From Pyrenopolyporus hunteri (taxonomy: Eukaryota; Ascomycota; Sordariomycetes; Xylariales; Hypoxylaceae): a DNA stretch of 64,000 nucleotides. Position 1 is the stretch's first letter. The number at the start of each line of letters is the position of its first letter. The stretch covers positions 806,001-870,000 of the forward strand of contig CADCXC010000012.1 of NCBI GenBank assembly GCA_902806595.1, written 5' to 3'. Under the pieces are notes generated by a model. It did not search any database. It had not been told where the DNA came from and was given only the letters and a program-made list of their open reading frames with translations. Position numbers and translations under genes: made by a program. Below are positions 11,416 to 23,742 of this stretch, in pieces.

Positions 11416-12315
11416 GTTAGAAGCCCCTTGCTGTGAGAGGAAGAATGAATAGGTACCCTCTGGAGATCAGGGAGAAGGAATTTGGTAATGATATTGATGG
11501 ACGAGCGGTAGATGGTATGAACTGTTGCTCCTACCGGCTCCTCCGTTGCAGCATAGACCTAACCATGGGATGCTAGAGGTAATAAAAGTTCATGATTGCT
11601 TATGACCTGGCGCTTTATTTTTACTTATTTTTTTATTTTTATTTTTTGCTTGCTTGCTTGCTTAACCTTTTTGACTAATTGACACAAATCAATCTAGTAT
11701 TCCCTGCTTACTGTTACTCGGAAGGGACCCCTTTTAAACGTGACAATCGGGCGTTATAAATACCTACACCTACGTAGGTAGGTGTATGTACGTAGGTGTA
11801 TGCAGGTACTCAGATATATTTAAATATTGATATTGCCGGTTCTGTCAATGCTGATTCCCTTTATCGATATTTATTTAAACGGTTGGTTTATTTGTTTAAC
11901 CGGATACCCCGGGCCCCGGCCCCGGTCCAAATACACATGAGCATGAGTTCAGTTTCGCGCATTCATAGTAAACAATAACAATTTGGGCCAGGGTATAACG
12001 CCGACAAGTAGGCTGACCTGACCGCCGGGGTAGTTGTAATTTTTAATTCGTGGACTCGGACTTCGTCTCCACCCCTATAATTCCATTGCTTGCGCTTCCA
12101 AAGCTGCGGCTGCGCCTCCTGGAGGCTTCAAGTAAGACGTAAGACTGTAGCGAGGTTATTTTATCACTCGCGCTTTTGCTCGCTGGCGTCCTCCAACCCT
12201 GAAGCCTCTCATATCTATCTCCATACCGTAAGCGGGTCCTCGTTGCTTTTACAGGCTCAGTCGGATCTCGAGCTCCATACACCTCTTTGTCTCGACATAC
12301 CCAACAAGACCGCTA
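11416..12315. other. Intergenic, no gene seen
   Basis: Contains a T-rich run with (CTTG)n at about 11640-11664 and an imperfect palindrome of TACCTACAC / GTGTATG units at 11760-11812 (TACC-family). Opposed short frames at 12043-12332 carry no recognisable domain. Confidence 0.55.
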
Positions 12316-14110
12316 ATGCCTCGAAAGGGTAGTCCCAAGGTTAGGACGGGCTGTTTAACATGCAAGTGGGTAGATCGCTGTTGCAATAGCAAACCCGACG
12401 TATCTTTAGGAAGCTAATAGTTGGAAGGGTCCGCAAAGTGAAATGTGACGAGGGCAAGCCTCACTGCCGGCGCTGCACGTCCACTGGTCGCAAGTGTGAC
12501 GGGTACACGGCCGCTACGTCTTCCTCGGCCCTATCATGGCATCGTCCGCGCCATCTATTCCCTGGGATCGATGATGCGGGGGAGAGGCGAGCTCGTACGT
12601 AGTACTCAAGTTCCCTTGCCCTTCTTCGGCTTGCCCTTTGGATTAGAACTCTGAAGCTAAATGGATAAAGCGGTCGATCCCTGAGATATACTCAACCCTA
12701 TCTACACCTCCACCTACACCTCCACCTACACCTTTCATCTACACCCCCCATTTGCCTAACTTGGAGATGTAACGGCTGACCCCGGGCGATAAAGTTCAGT
12801 TCTTTTGCCAAGCGGCTGGTCCCTCTCTATCGGGCCCGACGGACCCTTACTTCTGGACCCATCTGGTAACGCAGTTTAGCACATTCGAACCCGCGGTCAG
12901 ACACTCTGTCGTTGCAATCAGCTCGCTTTATGAACAGATGCAGTCTCATCCGAAGTCGCTACAGCAGCTGGTCGATAATAGACTCGCACTGCGCCACTAT
13001 AATTCGGCAATCCGAGAACTGAAGTCTATGGACAACGAACCTCTCGTGTTGCTAGTGTGCATCCTTTTCGTATGCATTGAGTTTCTACGGGATAACCGAC
13101 AAGCAGCCATCCAGCATTGCAAACATGGTGTGTCTATATTGGAGAACGTGGAGACTTCTTACCCCTGGACGAAAGAATACCTTTCACCAATCTTCCGTCG
13201 GCTAACGATATTCCCGTTCTTTTTTGCCATTGATGAAACGAGCTTCCCGAGACTCATCGGCCTAGAAGACCAGCTGCCGGCGTCATTCGCTTCATTCGAA
13301 GAGGCGCAATACTACGTGGATGGCATCTCGGCCAGGACCATCCGCCTCGTCCGACGCGGGGATTCCTACCGACTTGGGGATATGCGCTATAATCCTGTAT
13401 CGCCGGACCTTGTGTTGGAACAAGATATAGTCAGAGGTTTATTGAATGGCTGGGACGCCCGTTTCTTGGACCTCCAGAATCGGCCCTCCACACCCACGAC
13501 GCCGGATGAGATGCTCTGTAGCGTCGTCTTACGATACGAGATTGCTCGAATATGGGTGGAGACGGCGTTCGAATACGATGAGACAGCGTACGACAGATTC
13601 CTTGATAGATTCCGCTCGATGGTCTCCCGGGCAGCCAAACTCCATGCGTTGAAGGCTCCAGGATCCGGCGGCCCCCAAGCCGCGCCGAAATTCATCTTTG
13701 AAATGGGATTCGTGCCACTCCTTTATTATATCGTCATGAAATGCCGTGAGCTCACGACCAGGATCGAGGCACTTTCTTTAATAAGGAAACTAGGCGTTTC
13801 TAGGGAGAATCTTTGGGAATCGTCCACGATGCATGCGCTTGGCCGTCGTATTATTGAGATCGAACACGACTTTTTGTTTGACTCTACGGATGGCAGTCCT
13901 TCCAGGCCGCCGCAGTGGCCTGGTTTGCCTCCCGACGAAATGAGAGTGCGGGATTCTACAACGAATCCTACTCCCCTCGTAAAGCCTACGCCTGTTACGC
14001 GAATCGATGGCCAGGGTAAAGAGATCCGAACAAGGATGGCCGGGTTCTTTAGGAGGACGGCCGAGGGTCGTATATACATCCAAACCGAGTTAATCACTGA
14101 AACATCGTGA
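12316..14110 (+). CDS. Zn2Cys6 fungal transcription factor
   Basis: Nuclear DNA-binding regulator. Proposed exons are 12316-12365, 12428-12594 and 12795-14110, giving 510 aa with closed phases. The first intron splits the zinc cluster after CLTCK. Once joined, the six cysteines are C13, C16, C23, C30, C33 and C40 (C-X2-C-X6-C-X6-C-X2-C-X6-C), the exact GAL4-type spacing. The large third exon carries the fungal-specific regulatory region, opening with FFCQAAGPSLSGP and DPYFW, then EPAVRHSVVAISSLYE, and the usual FIFEMGFVPLLYYIVMKCR helix towards the C-terminus. The second intron (200 bp, GTACGT donor) is long and could hide a small extra exon. It sits 0.5 kb upstream of the RTA1-like gene on the same strand, so control of that gene is possible but unproven. 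Confidence 0.88.
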
Positions 14111-14639
14111 TATGCGTAAGGGGATATTGCGGCTATAAATTACGTCTAGAGCGGCGGGTGAAATATCTGAGACTAATTAGGGAGCTCTGTGACTTGATGC
14201 GTTGATATGCCTATGACAGGTTGTGTAAAGGATGGGTTTCATTTCTGGGTTGGGCCTCTACTTAAGGATTGCGTGTTTGTAGCTTTAGTTATCTTTGTTT
14301 TGAGCTGTAAAAGGGTATAATTATAAAGAGGATAGGTTTATATCTTATTGAGGCGGAGTTGAGCATGAGTTTGGTACATTCCTAAAGCTGATTGGCTTGT
14401 TCGGACTATGCTACGCCTTGAGACAAACCCCCTAAAATAGCGATTCTTATGCCAAGTTACAGTGGGCATAGCATTAGGTCGACTTAATCTCTATGTGAGG
14501 ATTAAAAGGGGGCCGTAGCCTAGATAGTACGAGATAGGAACTCTGAGAATTTATCGACATACATTGAAAATTTCCATATCGACGTGCTAATTTATGGTTG
14601 TCGAACCTCGTCTTCTCTTTGCCGAAATTACCAGCTCAA
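14111..14639. other. Intergenic between regulator and RTA1-like gene
   Basis: AT-leaning spacer without reading frames of note. It holds the presumed terminator of the regulator and the promoter of the transporter. No strong motif was recognised. Confidence 0.5.
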
Positions 14640-16037
14640 ATGGCTACGCAAACTTCAATCATAGCGAGCAGACAAGCGACGCCCACGATAACGAGCGCCT
14701 TGGCGGCTACCGCAGTGGACTTCTTAACCACACAGCATGTTACCATCAATGGATTTACCAACGATCACGCCACTGTACCAGCCAAAACGATCGACATTAC
14801 AATACCAACGTGTATCCAGACAATAGGGCCGGATGCCAACGGATATCTACCTCCAGGGACGTGCAATGCTCTCTGGAGCTACTACCCAAGCTTCTCGGCT
14901 GCGCTGGCTTTTGCTATCCTTTTCGGGATTCTCACATTGGCCCATTTATATCAAGGAATAGCTTATAGGAAGGTAATAAGGGCTACTATGGCCGTCCCAT
15001 CTCAAGTGACACTAACGAGATCATATAGAGCTTTTGCTGGGTCATCATTATGGCTAGCCTCTGGGAAACAATGGCGTATCTATTCCGCACTATTAGCACT
15101 CGTTTTCAGCACAATACAGGCGTGTACCTCGTGTTCCAGATCTTCATTTTGCTCTCGCCTCTGTGTATGTAACCCTCCGTCAGATCATCCCAGTGGTTCT
15201 TGTCTTTGCTGATGTGTTGCTTTAGGGGTCAATGCTTTCGACTATATGGTCCTCGCCCGGATGATATATTTCTTTATCCCTTCGAAGAAGGTATTTAACA
15301 TACCGGCACCAGCTATAGCGGCCGCTTTTGTTGCATTCGGTACGAATTTCTTTCCTTTAGCGAATTCGAAGTACACCTGACGCGTCCGAAGATCCTTGAA
15401 GTGGTATCTGTTCACACTAACTTGAGGCAAATTTTTAGATTTCGTTGCGTTCGTAATTCAACTCGTGGGCGGCTCGACGGCGGGCCCGACGGCAACGGCG
15501 GAGGAACAGCTGAGAGCCATTCACATCTATATGGGAGGTATCGGCTTGCAGCAGTTCTTTATCGTTATTTTTGTCGCCTTCGCGGTCAAGTTTCAGCTGC
15601 AGGCGCGCGATCTACGCGCTTCTAGCGACCTACAGACAACTCGGAGGTCAAACTGGCGCCTCTTGCTGTACACAATGTATGCGACTTTAATATGTATCAC
15701 GGTACGTCCGTAAGCATGGATGGCGCTTATTATTGTTGTTGCTAACAGATATACAAAGATTCGTATCATATTCAGGCTCGTCGAGTTCTCGTCTGGATCG
15801 ACGGGCGTGTCTAACCCTCTGGTAACCAATGAAACATACTTCTACGTGCTCGAGGCTACTCCGATGTTGCTGGCCATTCTTGCTTTTAACATCATGCACC
15901 CAGGCTTAGTCCTTGTCGGGCCCGGATCCGAGATGCCCGGTTTTTTTGCGACTTGTATAGGCCTATTCCGGAAGAGAAAGGGGTTCGGCAAGCTTACGGA
16001 ATCGGATGGCGAGGAAATGTCCATTTTGCGGCCATAA
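14640..16037 (+). CDS. RTA1-like multi-span membrane protein (lipid-translocating exporter family)
   Basis: Five exons, 14640-14972, 15029-15164, 15226-15339, 15439-15701 and 15759-16037, give 374 aa. All junctions restore family signatures: NGYLPPGTCNALW near the start of the domain, SFCWVIIMASLWET, FILLSPLWVNAFDYM, LVGGSTAGP, HIYMGGIGLQQFF, RIIFRLVEFSSG, and the final EATPMLLAILAFNIMHPG. Seven membrane helices are expected, with an N-terminal extracellular stretch of about 75 residues. RTA1/RSB1-type proteins are linked to resistance to 7-aminocholesterol, azoles or toxic sphingoid bases at the plasma membrane; which applies here cannot be read from sequence. Intron lengths are 56, 61, 99 and 57 bp. 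It lies between a Zn2Cys6 regulator and a cupin gene on one strand. Confidence 0.93.
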
Positions 16038-16584
16038 TTGCTGGGTTTAAGTAGGTATGCATATAATTTGGACCGGGGCGTATATAACAAAGGCGTGGGC
16101 GTGGGCGTGTTAGCGGCGTGTCTGAATAGGGAAGCAATCTGATGGTGTTTAGAGGTAGCGGATACATGATCTTCCATTGGTGGACTCCCGTTGGTAGACT
16201 TCTATTGGACGCCTTCAATAATATACCTGCATTAGACTTGTCTGTGGCGCTGTCCGATTCGCGGTGTGATCTCTGCCGGAATCCCCCAACGGGGTACATG
16301 ACTGTGCCGGTGTAATTCAAAACTAGGGCTTCCTCTTCCTTCGGGGCATGTTGATGGTAATCATTTCTCTGACATGCGTCTAAATCCGTGGCATGGCGAT
16401 TTTGCCTTACCCCTCACTATATCCGATGTCAAATCTCGCTTTTCGGCTTTCTGTCTGGTTGTAGTTACTTAGCTTCTGTTGTCTTATCTGACCTCTAGAA
16501 TAGAGCTCCAGCACCCCGCCGGTGTAGACGCGCGAACAGTCCGCCGTATTGTACCGGGAGCAGATCTCCAACGCATTCGTTAAG
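16038..16584. other. Intergenic between RTA1-like and cupin genes
   Basis: Short spacer with a GGCGTGGGCGTGGGCGTG run at about 16090-16110. No gene was recognised; opposed short frames look random. Confidence 0.5.
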
Positions 16585-17324
16585 ATGTCTACATCTGGTC
16601 CCCCAGGGAAAGAGGCAGAGCCGCAGGCTGGGTCTTCGCAGCTTTCTCCCGACCTTCCCAGCACGACCACTTTTCTGACGGGCCACAACGACGATGGAAA
16701 GGCAGTCGTGCGCTCGGTGCGGCCGGCGACGTGGAAAGCATTCGAGGGAGGTGTTAGTATGTCTCTGCTCTACCAGCTTGTATCTGACTTGGACTGTTGA
16801 TTTCTGCTTCAAATATATTCTGGCCTTCTAATCCTCATCGCCGAGCATTCCGCATATAGCATGCACTGACTTATGCAATTGCAGCGGGCTTTAACCAGAT
16901 CTATACCAATAAGTTCTTGGCGGACTTGAACGACGATGCGGATATAAAATTTCACGATGATATTATTGCGGCCGGAAATCTCGGTCTGGCAATTAAAAGC
17001 GGAACGGTCTGTCGCATGGTAGATTTCGGGCCCCAGTACGAATGCATGATGCATAGGACCAAGTCCCTCGACTTTGGAATCTTGATAGAGGGCGAGCTCG
17101 ACATGTTGTTAGACGATGGTAGCATCACGAGGATGAAGCGAGGGGATATTGCCGTTCAGAGAGCAACCATGCACGCCTGGCGCAACCCCAGCACTACCAA
17201 CTGGGCGCGTATGGTATTTGTTCTCCAGGATATCAAACCATTGTTCGTCAAGGGGAAGAAGTTGAGAGAAGACTATGGTAGGGGTATAGAGGGACTGCCA
17301 CCTAGTGGTAACGATGACGACTGA
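16585..17324 (+). CDS. Cupin-domain protein
   Basis: Two exons, 16585-16756 and 16885-17324, joined across a 128-bp intron (GTATGT...TTGCAG), give 203 aa. A low-complexity N-terminus of about 55 residues precedes the single cupin barrel. The first cupin motif is represented by MHRTKSLDFGILIEGEL and the second by GDIAVQRATMHAWRNP, so the second-motif histidine is present while the first motif keeps only one histidine. Metal binding is therefore plausible but not assured. Related small fungal cupins act as isomerases, dioxygenases or cyclases, and the substrate cannot be inferred. The gene follows the RTA1-like gene on the same strand with 0.55 kb between them. Confidence 0.85.
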
Positions 17325-18209
17325 TCTGGGTCGCGGGACGTGTTGATATCTGTCGAAGTCGGGGAGGTGGCCATGAGGCAATCAACTTGCCCTTCGTATA
17401 AATAACAGTATAGCAATGAGAGTAGAACCGGGTTGGAAATATATTTTTGAGTCTGTGGTTTGGGCACTGATTCGACAAGCAGCCCCCTTCTCTACATTAA
17501 GTGGGGACTTAGAGGTTCGACAAATGTAATAAAGCGAACTGCCGAAAATGGCAACTTCAAAGATTGAATTCCTACCTGCCTAGGTACTAACGTCATCATC
17601 ATATAAGCAGGTATCTACCTAAGTAGGGCAATGGTGTAATGAATACCTAGGTATATATTATGTACGTATACATACCTACTCATTATAAAGTCGTCGTCAT
17701 TGGTCAATCACACGCCCGTGCGGAACTCAATCTGCAACAGAATGGTTGAACCTTAACCGATGCTGAATTCTTTAGTCGAGTACCTAGGTTACCTCTTTAT
17801 CGATTAGGTGCTTATGGTACCTGTGTATCTACCTACCTAGGTATGTACGTACCTAGGTACTGCGCCGAGTATGTATACCTTATTCGGTGCGTTCAATACA
17901 TACCTAGGTACAGAGGTAGTACATGTCTAACGGAGTGCCTAATAACATGAAAGCTGACGACCCCCCCCCCCGGCAACCTTACCAGGTACCTATGTACCTG
18001 ATATATAGGTACATATTATCTTTTATCTCCATCAGTCGATATTATTGCGGCAGACTCCAAAATTTTGTTAGCGACCTACGATAAATGTGACGACTCAAAC
18101 TACCTACTATAACGCATTCCACTTTCGCTCGACAGGTCTCTCAAGATTAACACACCTGCCTCAATATCGATCCCGCAGATTCCCACTGAGATTTTACGCA
18201 CATAACGCA
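17325..18209. repeat. Large TACC/TAGG palindromic repeat cluster
   Basis: Gene-free. From 17570 to 18015 the DNA is dense in CCTAGGTA, GGTACCTA and related palindromes. It also holds a run of 12 C (about 17961-17972). An open frame continues upstream of the next gene to 18087 but opens on GTG, preceded by ATG-TGA, so the first usable ATG is 18210. Confidence 0.8.
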
Positions 18210-19331
18210 ATGGCTGTAGATTACAGTCCACGAAGTGTCGCCGATGCTACGCGATTTACGTCCAACACCCCTCATGCGAAGGCGAAAGCTACACCATACC
18301 CATCCTCCTCGAGCAACTCTTCTTCCCGTTCTCCTCCCCCAGCCCCTCATTCTTCTTCTACCAATGGCGCCCCCGCCCCCGAGGCGTCGGCGCGGCCATC
18401 GCAGAGGCAAATGCCGACGCCCGGCATGCCCAGACCATCAGCACCAGAGACCATGGAGGAGCGCGTGCGCCGACTGCGGGCCGCACATCTTGCTGCGAGG
18501 AAGCATGAGATGTCGCGCTTCGACCGCCTCGTTGATGTGTCTAGACGGTACTTCGATGCCGCCCATAAATTCACCGTCCTTGGCTTGATTGGATTCAGCG
18601 GTATGCTTCCCCTCCCCTCCTTCTGAAAATGTCGATTCTCGGTCCGACGCCGAATCGCATAAGCCAACGCGTGCGCACCCTCCTTCTAACTAGCACAACC
18701 CTAAACAATAGGCCTCGCGCTCTTCGTGACCGTATACGCAACGGCAGACATGATGGTGTATAACCGCAAGCGTCGAAACGAATTCTTCGCTCTTCAGAAG
18801 CAGCTTAAGACTGACAGTCTGGAAGCCGCACGTCTGGCGTACATGACGGGCACAGCATCCGAGGAACAGATAGCGCTGGTGGAGGAGGCTGAGGCGAAGG
18901 CTAGACAGTCGGGAGTGAGCTTGCCGCCGCTGCTGTCTGCGCCGAAACCTGCCGCCCCGGCGGAAGGGCCGGCGGTCGAGGGCGTCGATAGGAGTGCCTG
19001 GCCGGGCGAGTCTATGACCGAGAGTAGCTTGTCCGCCGCGGACGAGGTTGCGCAGCCTAAAAGGAAAGGATTTACCTCGTGGCTGTTCGGCGGGTTGAAG
19101 AAAGAGGAATCCAGCGAGGAGCCTCTTCAATTTGATAAAGAAGTGGCCGCGGCGTCCTCGGGCTCGAGTCTCTCCAATGTGGTTGATGGGTCTCGTCAGG
19201 CGCTAAAGGACAAGGCGAAGGCGGCGTTCGAGCAGGAAAGGGTGAATCAAAGGAACGGGGGACCCTTAGACCAGCTCGGCTCGAGCGGGAAGCCGAGCAG
19301 CGCCGAAAGCAAAAGGGGCAATTGGTGGTAG
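18210..19331 (+). CDS. COX14-domain-like mitochondrial inner-membrane protein
   Basis: Two exons, 18210-18600 and 18712-19331, with a 111-bp intron (GTATGC), give 336 aa. The core runs across the junction: RYFDAAHKFTVLGLIGFSG then LALFVTVYATADMMVYN and RKRRNE. It is a single membrane helix with a charged RKRR end, as in fungal cytochrome c oxidase assembly (COX14) domain proteins. The domain is flanked by a Ser/Pro-rich N-terminus and a long acidic C-terminal tail (about 190-336) of low complexity. COX14 proteins couple COX1 synthesis to complex IV assembly in the mitochondrial inner membrane; this copy is much longer than yeast Cox14, so the same role is only an inference. The basic segment upstream of 18210 looks like a presequence but has no ATG. 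Confidence 0.65.
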
Positions 19332-20405
19332 AAGGAGTGGCGGAGGCCACTGCGGATATCCTCACCACGTAGGATCGGAAGCATAGAGGAGGATGGTAAC
19401 TGCTGAATGAGCCAGCTGGCTGCAGACCGCCCTCGTACATATTTACACATTGCCAATATTGACGCTCAGATCGGGGTTCGCGCGCAACTCTGGCATACTC
19501 GGTGATGAGAAGACTGCTGTATCATTTACTGTAGTAAAAGGATGGTGCATTAAAATCGGCGTACTGGAAAGTGAATAAACACTGCTTGTATCAATTTTGG
19601 TGTATGAGTTTACCCGTCCCCTTCTCCCCCCGGTCTCTCACGTTGCGGGCTCTTTCATTTCTTGATCGTCTCGAGTCCGAAAGCCCTCCATGGGAACTGG
19701 CATTGACTGGTGATTAATGATGCGCATATATGTGTGTGTGCTCTTCTCGAAGTTACGTCTCTAGAAATAGGTTCCGGATCACGTTTCCAGGTCTCACGCC
19801 TAGCTAGGTAGGTGCCTAATTGACCTGAGGTCCTTGTATCCTGTTGACTTTTTTTGTGTCATACTGTTAGGACAGTACAAATACCAATACCTGATGCGGC
19901 CCCCGAACTGAGCCCAACCTCTTATACTATGAACACTCCCCCCTCCCTCCAAAAACAAAGAGCCAATGACTAAATACGATAACGACTGTACTCCGGGTAT
20001 AAATGTAATGAGCGTCCTAAGTGTGTAAATAGTAAACAGTGAGGCGATAGTGGCCCAAAAACACTGCAAGGGGAGATAAGAGGGCCATGCGGTGGCGCTC
20101 AACTGTATTGTATTGTTCGCGCTCGGGTAAGAACGCCTTGTAAATGCAAAGCAAGATCCGAGCGCCGCCAGGCTTCCTGACTAGCCGTGAATAGGTAATC
20201 ATGGGTTATAGTCTCGTGGCGATTAGAATGACAAAATAAGCTTGTGATATTGCTCCATTTTTAGAGTCAGCCGAGTTCGGGCTGCCAACGACGAATATCA
20301 TTGAATATTCCGTAGGCACTTCATGCTATTATCTCAACTCTCCATGAGACTGTACCGTATTCTCGAACCAAACATGGTGATCTGCATGTTTGTATCCTCC
20401 TTACG
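19332..20405. other. Intergenic, convergent 3' ends
   Basis: About 1.1 kb between convergent genes. No supported gene. A (TG)n-like patch lies at about 19729-19740 and a short TAGCTAGGTAGGTGCC piece of the TACC family at about 19800. Confidence 0.55.
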
Positions 20406-21845
20406 CTAGGATATGATGATGTGGTTAAAATGACCTGGAATCTTCATGCGGCACTTCTCACAATCAGCCCGGTAACCTATACTGAACGACTTCTTCATGC
20501 CGGGCTGAAGAGTCCAGGAATTAAGGGTATGTTTGCTGCGCGAATGGCCGAACTTGCCTCTCGGTGACGGCGTAGCAGGTGCTGAGGAAGGGGATGACGC
20601 AGGGTCGGTGTCCATCATACCAGCGTCGCTATCGGCAACTAGGGCGTGGGTTTGAATGTTGGGATGGATGGCCATAGCATGGGGGTTTGTCGAATGAGGC
20701 ATGTGAGGCAGATAGGGCCTCTGGGGTTGAGGTGCCGCAGGCAGGCGAGAGTCTAGCACCATCCCCGGGCTCGTCGGCGTGTCCTCGCCGCCACTTTCAC
20801 TAATAGGGGATGGGAGACGTCGATTCTCGACCATAGACCATTCGGCAGGGCCTCCCAGTGAGCGAGGCACCGAAGACTCATCGTGCCTTGCGAGGAAGGG
20901 CTGAGAGTGCGCGAGATCCCTCTCGGCTCCTAGCACTACGGTGCTAGAAGACCGGCCTGTTCCATGCACCGTCTGGTTTACCGGCCCCCAGTTATGCCCC
21001 CTCACCTGCGCAGCGAACGTGCAATGTATTGGTGTAGGCAAACGTCCGGTGATACTAGGGTCGAGGGAACTGGCCTGGGGTGGATCTGGTTGAAAAGGCT
21101 CGGAGGAAGAGTCGATCATCATGTCTGTATCTCTGTCGAAGTCCATGGACGGGTTCGATTGTTGCTGGTATCGCATATCCTCCGAGTCAGAATCGGTCGG
21201 GGTGACGGTAGTGGGAGGCGTCGCCGTCGTCATTACTGCCGCCGCCGGGAAGCCTGACGGCCCGGACCATCGTTTCTGTGCTGGAGAAGTGCGCAGGGGA
21301 AGGGACTGTAGACGTTTCTGTTCGTAGAGGTCAGGTTAGTTATCGACTACCGGGTATGCGAGTGGGTGCATTGTTCTGCGTGGACCGCAATTGGAACTTG
21401 AGAAAGATGATGCGGGGGTCGTCGTTGTTGGTACTAACGTTGCGATGTTCGGTGAAACCCAGAGCCCCGTTCATATTATCTTCTATGCTGGCCTGGCCAT
21501 TAATATCATCCTCCTCTTCCCTCAGGCGCTTCCGCGGATTCTCTTGCCAGTAAGGATCAAACATATTTATAGTTAGGTATTGAAGGGTCTCAGGTGACGG
21601 CGGCGTTGGAGTAGAAGATTTAGCAACGAGAGAGGCGCCGCGGATATCAGGCTGAGGAATTGGTTAGGAATTGGCGCCGACGAATACTCGAAGACAGGGG
21701 GGGAATCGTAGCGATGTGTGCCGTAATGTGACGATGGTGATGATGGGTGACGATGATGATAATAATGACAATTTGTAGAGAGGCTAGAGTCAGCGGGCCC
21801 GGAGCTGCGGCTCCTATGCGACGGACTATTATATGTCAATTGCAT
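20406..21845 (-). CDS. Conserved-looking S/P-rich protein of unknown function
   Basis: Read on the minus strand as three exons, 21845-21696, 21651-21439 and 21317-20406, giving 424 aa with every junction in phase 0. Introns are 44 bp (GTCTTC...CTCAG, branch CTAAC) and 121 bp (GTTAGT...GAACAG, branch CTAAC); both donors are weak, so the model is tentative. The protein is mostly disordered: His/Ser-rich start, an acidic patch RKRLREEEDD, Ser/Pro/Thr-rich middle, and a basic, ordered C-terminus with SFSIGYRADCEKCRMKIPGH, where CEKC could bind metal. No catalytic motif is seen. The ordered tail is the part most likely to be conserved. A regulatory or scaffold role is possible but unproven. Confidence 0.6.
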
Positions 21846-23742
21846 GTACGTCGCAGTGCCAGGTATCGACGGCGGAAGGGATGACGAGGGTGGGAATGGG
21901 AATGGGGAAGTGCCTGCTACGTAGGGAACGAGACTGGAATCTTGGTCTGTGGCTGGCTCTAGAACCGGAGCTCTTTCAGTCGTTGATCAGCCGCTTACGG
22001 GGGGCACAAACGAGAGTTGGAGGCTTTCTCGCAGTCCCCCGGCCACCGACAGCTGCGGGCTCAGGAGCTAATAATAAACGAGACCCATCTCCAGAGGGCG
22101 TTTCTTTCGAGGCCAGCCTTTCATGTAGTTAAACGAGGTATTAACCTATTTTATTTCCTCCCTTTTCGAATTATACCGGTCCGCGTATAAGAAGAGCAAA
22201 GGGGAATAAAAATGACAAGCAAAGAAGGATTAAAGAAGATAATACTAGAAAACTCGAACAAACAAACGAAAAAAAAAAAGAGGTAGTTGAATACCTACCT
22301 ACCTACATGGACCTAGGTAGGTAAACGCAAACAAACCAACGTCTGACAATTCTACGTAAAGTCGGGGATAAGAGAGAAATAAAAGAGGAATACGGATGAA
22401 TTATGTTCTACATGTAGCCCGGCCAGCGTTGTATAGGTATAATAGGTAACTACCTACCTATGTACCTACCTACCTACCTACCTAGGTATGTAGGCACCTA
22501 TGTGGGTAATAGATGGTACGTCCCTAGGTAGATTAGTGCAGGGATTCCTCATGTTCGACTGCAATGGATCATCAGAACACCAGCCTTTCGTATAATGCAG
22601 GTATGCATATTCTTATGCGTTGGTGTATAAAACCTCCCTGGTAGATGGTACCTATTTAGCGGTTTTTTATTACTGCTACTCAATGAATGTCTTTGCAACA
22701 CGTTGACGATGAGTTTCAGATTTGCTTCACGATTTACGTACGGCATTAGCCATCGGGAGGACAGGCTAAACGCTAACACCATGTAATAACTGGATACACG
22801 TAATGAAGACCTAAATTGCACGTACTCGGACAGGTCGGGTCTTGAAAAACCTCCTCCTCCATAAGACTAGAAGGAGCAACAGCTCAACAGTTCGATAAGT
22901 CATGACGGATGCTCTGCGCCAACATACAACCAACCCCTATGACAATTATAATAAAGCCATTCACACGCCCTGCTCTATTTATCCGCCCGCAATGTGTCGG
23001 TCTTACTCTGTGTAGACTTGCGTTGACCTGCTTTACCTTGTTTCGCCTAACTCCCTTTGACCCCTGATTTCGTTCCCTGCGTGACGCCTACGTATTTACC
23101 CCTCGCTATTCAAAAAACCATATCAGCCAGGGGCATGTAAACGCATAGCCGGTGCTAGTACTCTGTAGGCGACATGGGATCCCCCCTACGATCTCAGCCC
23201 TCATTCCTCTGCCAGAGGTTATATGTTTATATATTCTTCTTCTGAACTAACCACTGAGCACCAGTGGCGGTCCGTGTGTAATCATATATCTTAAGCATCA
23301 AGCTAGGCGACGTATATAGAAAAGGGGAACTTCAAAGTTGTGGGGAGAACGTGAGTCAAGTAGGCTTTAACGAGGGATGCTATATCTAAGTGATAGTCAA
23401 CAATAAAGCAATGGGAAATAAAACTCCCACTTAAGGGTAATCAAATATTGATTACGGCCCTTTCCATACTTTGGCTGTTTTCTTTTCTTTTCTTCTTTTC
23501 TTTTAATGATGTTTCGACAATGGTGCCCAGAAATAGAGCTACAATCCTTCGCATCCGATAGCAACTACATAATTAGGATCCTGAATAGCCGTGTTGGAAA
23601 ACAAGCACATCTCGAGGTAATATTCGGCTATGCTATCTAGGTCCACTTCCGCACTCTTTTTACTTTAATCCATTTCAGAGCTAAGGCGGCTTCTTGAGTC
23701 TAGAATATTCCGCTTGATAACCTAGATGATCACTGTTCCTTC
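21846..23742. repeat. Gene-free 1.9 kb with TACC/TAGG clusters
   Basis: Contains two palindromic repeat clusters at about 22288-22325 and 22432-22530, the latter with (CTAC)n. The rest is AT-leaning sequence without supported genes. A pyrimidine run TTTTCTTTTCTTTTCTTC lies at about 23480-23505. Confidence 0.7.

Noticed and set aside
18087..18209. Upstream extension of the COX14-like protein
   Set aside because: The frame opens on GTG and the nearby ATG (18085) is followed at once by TGA. No ATG supports it, although the sequence looks like a presequence.
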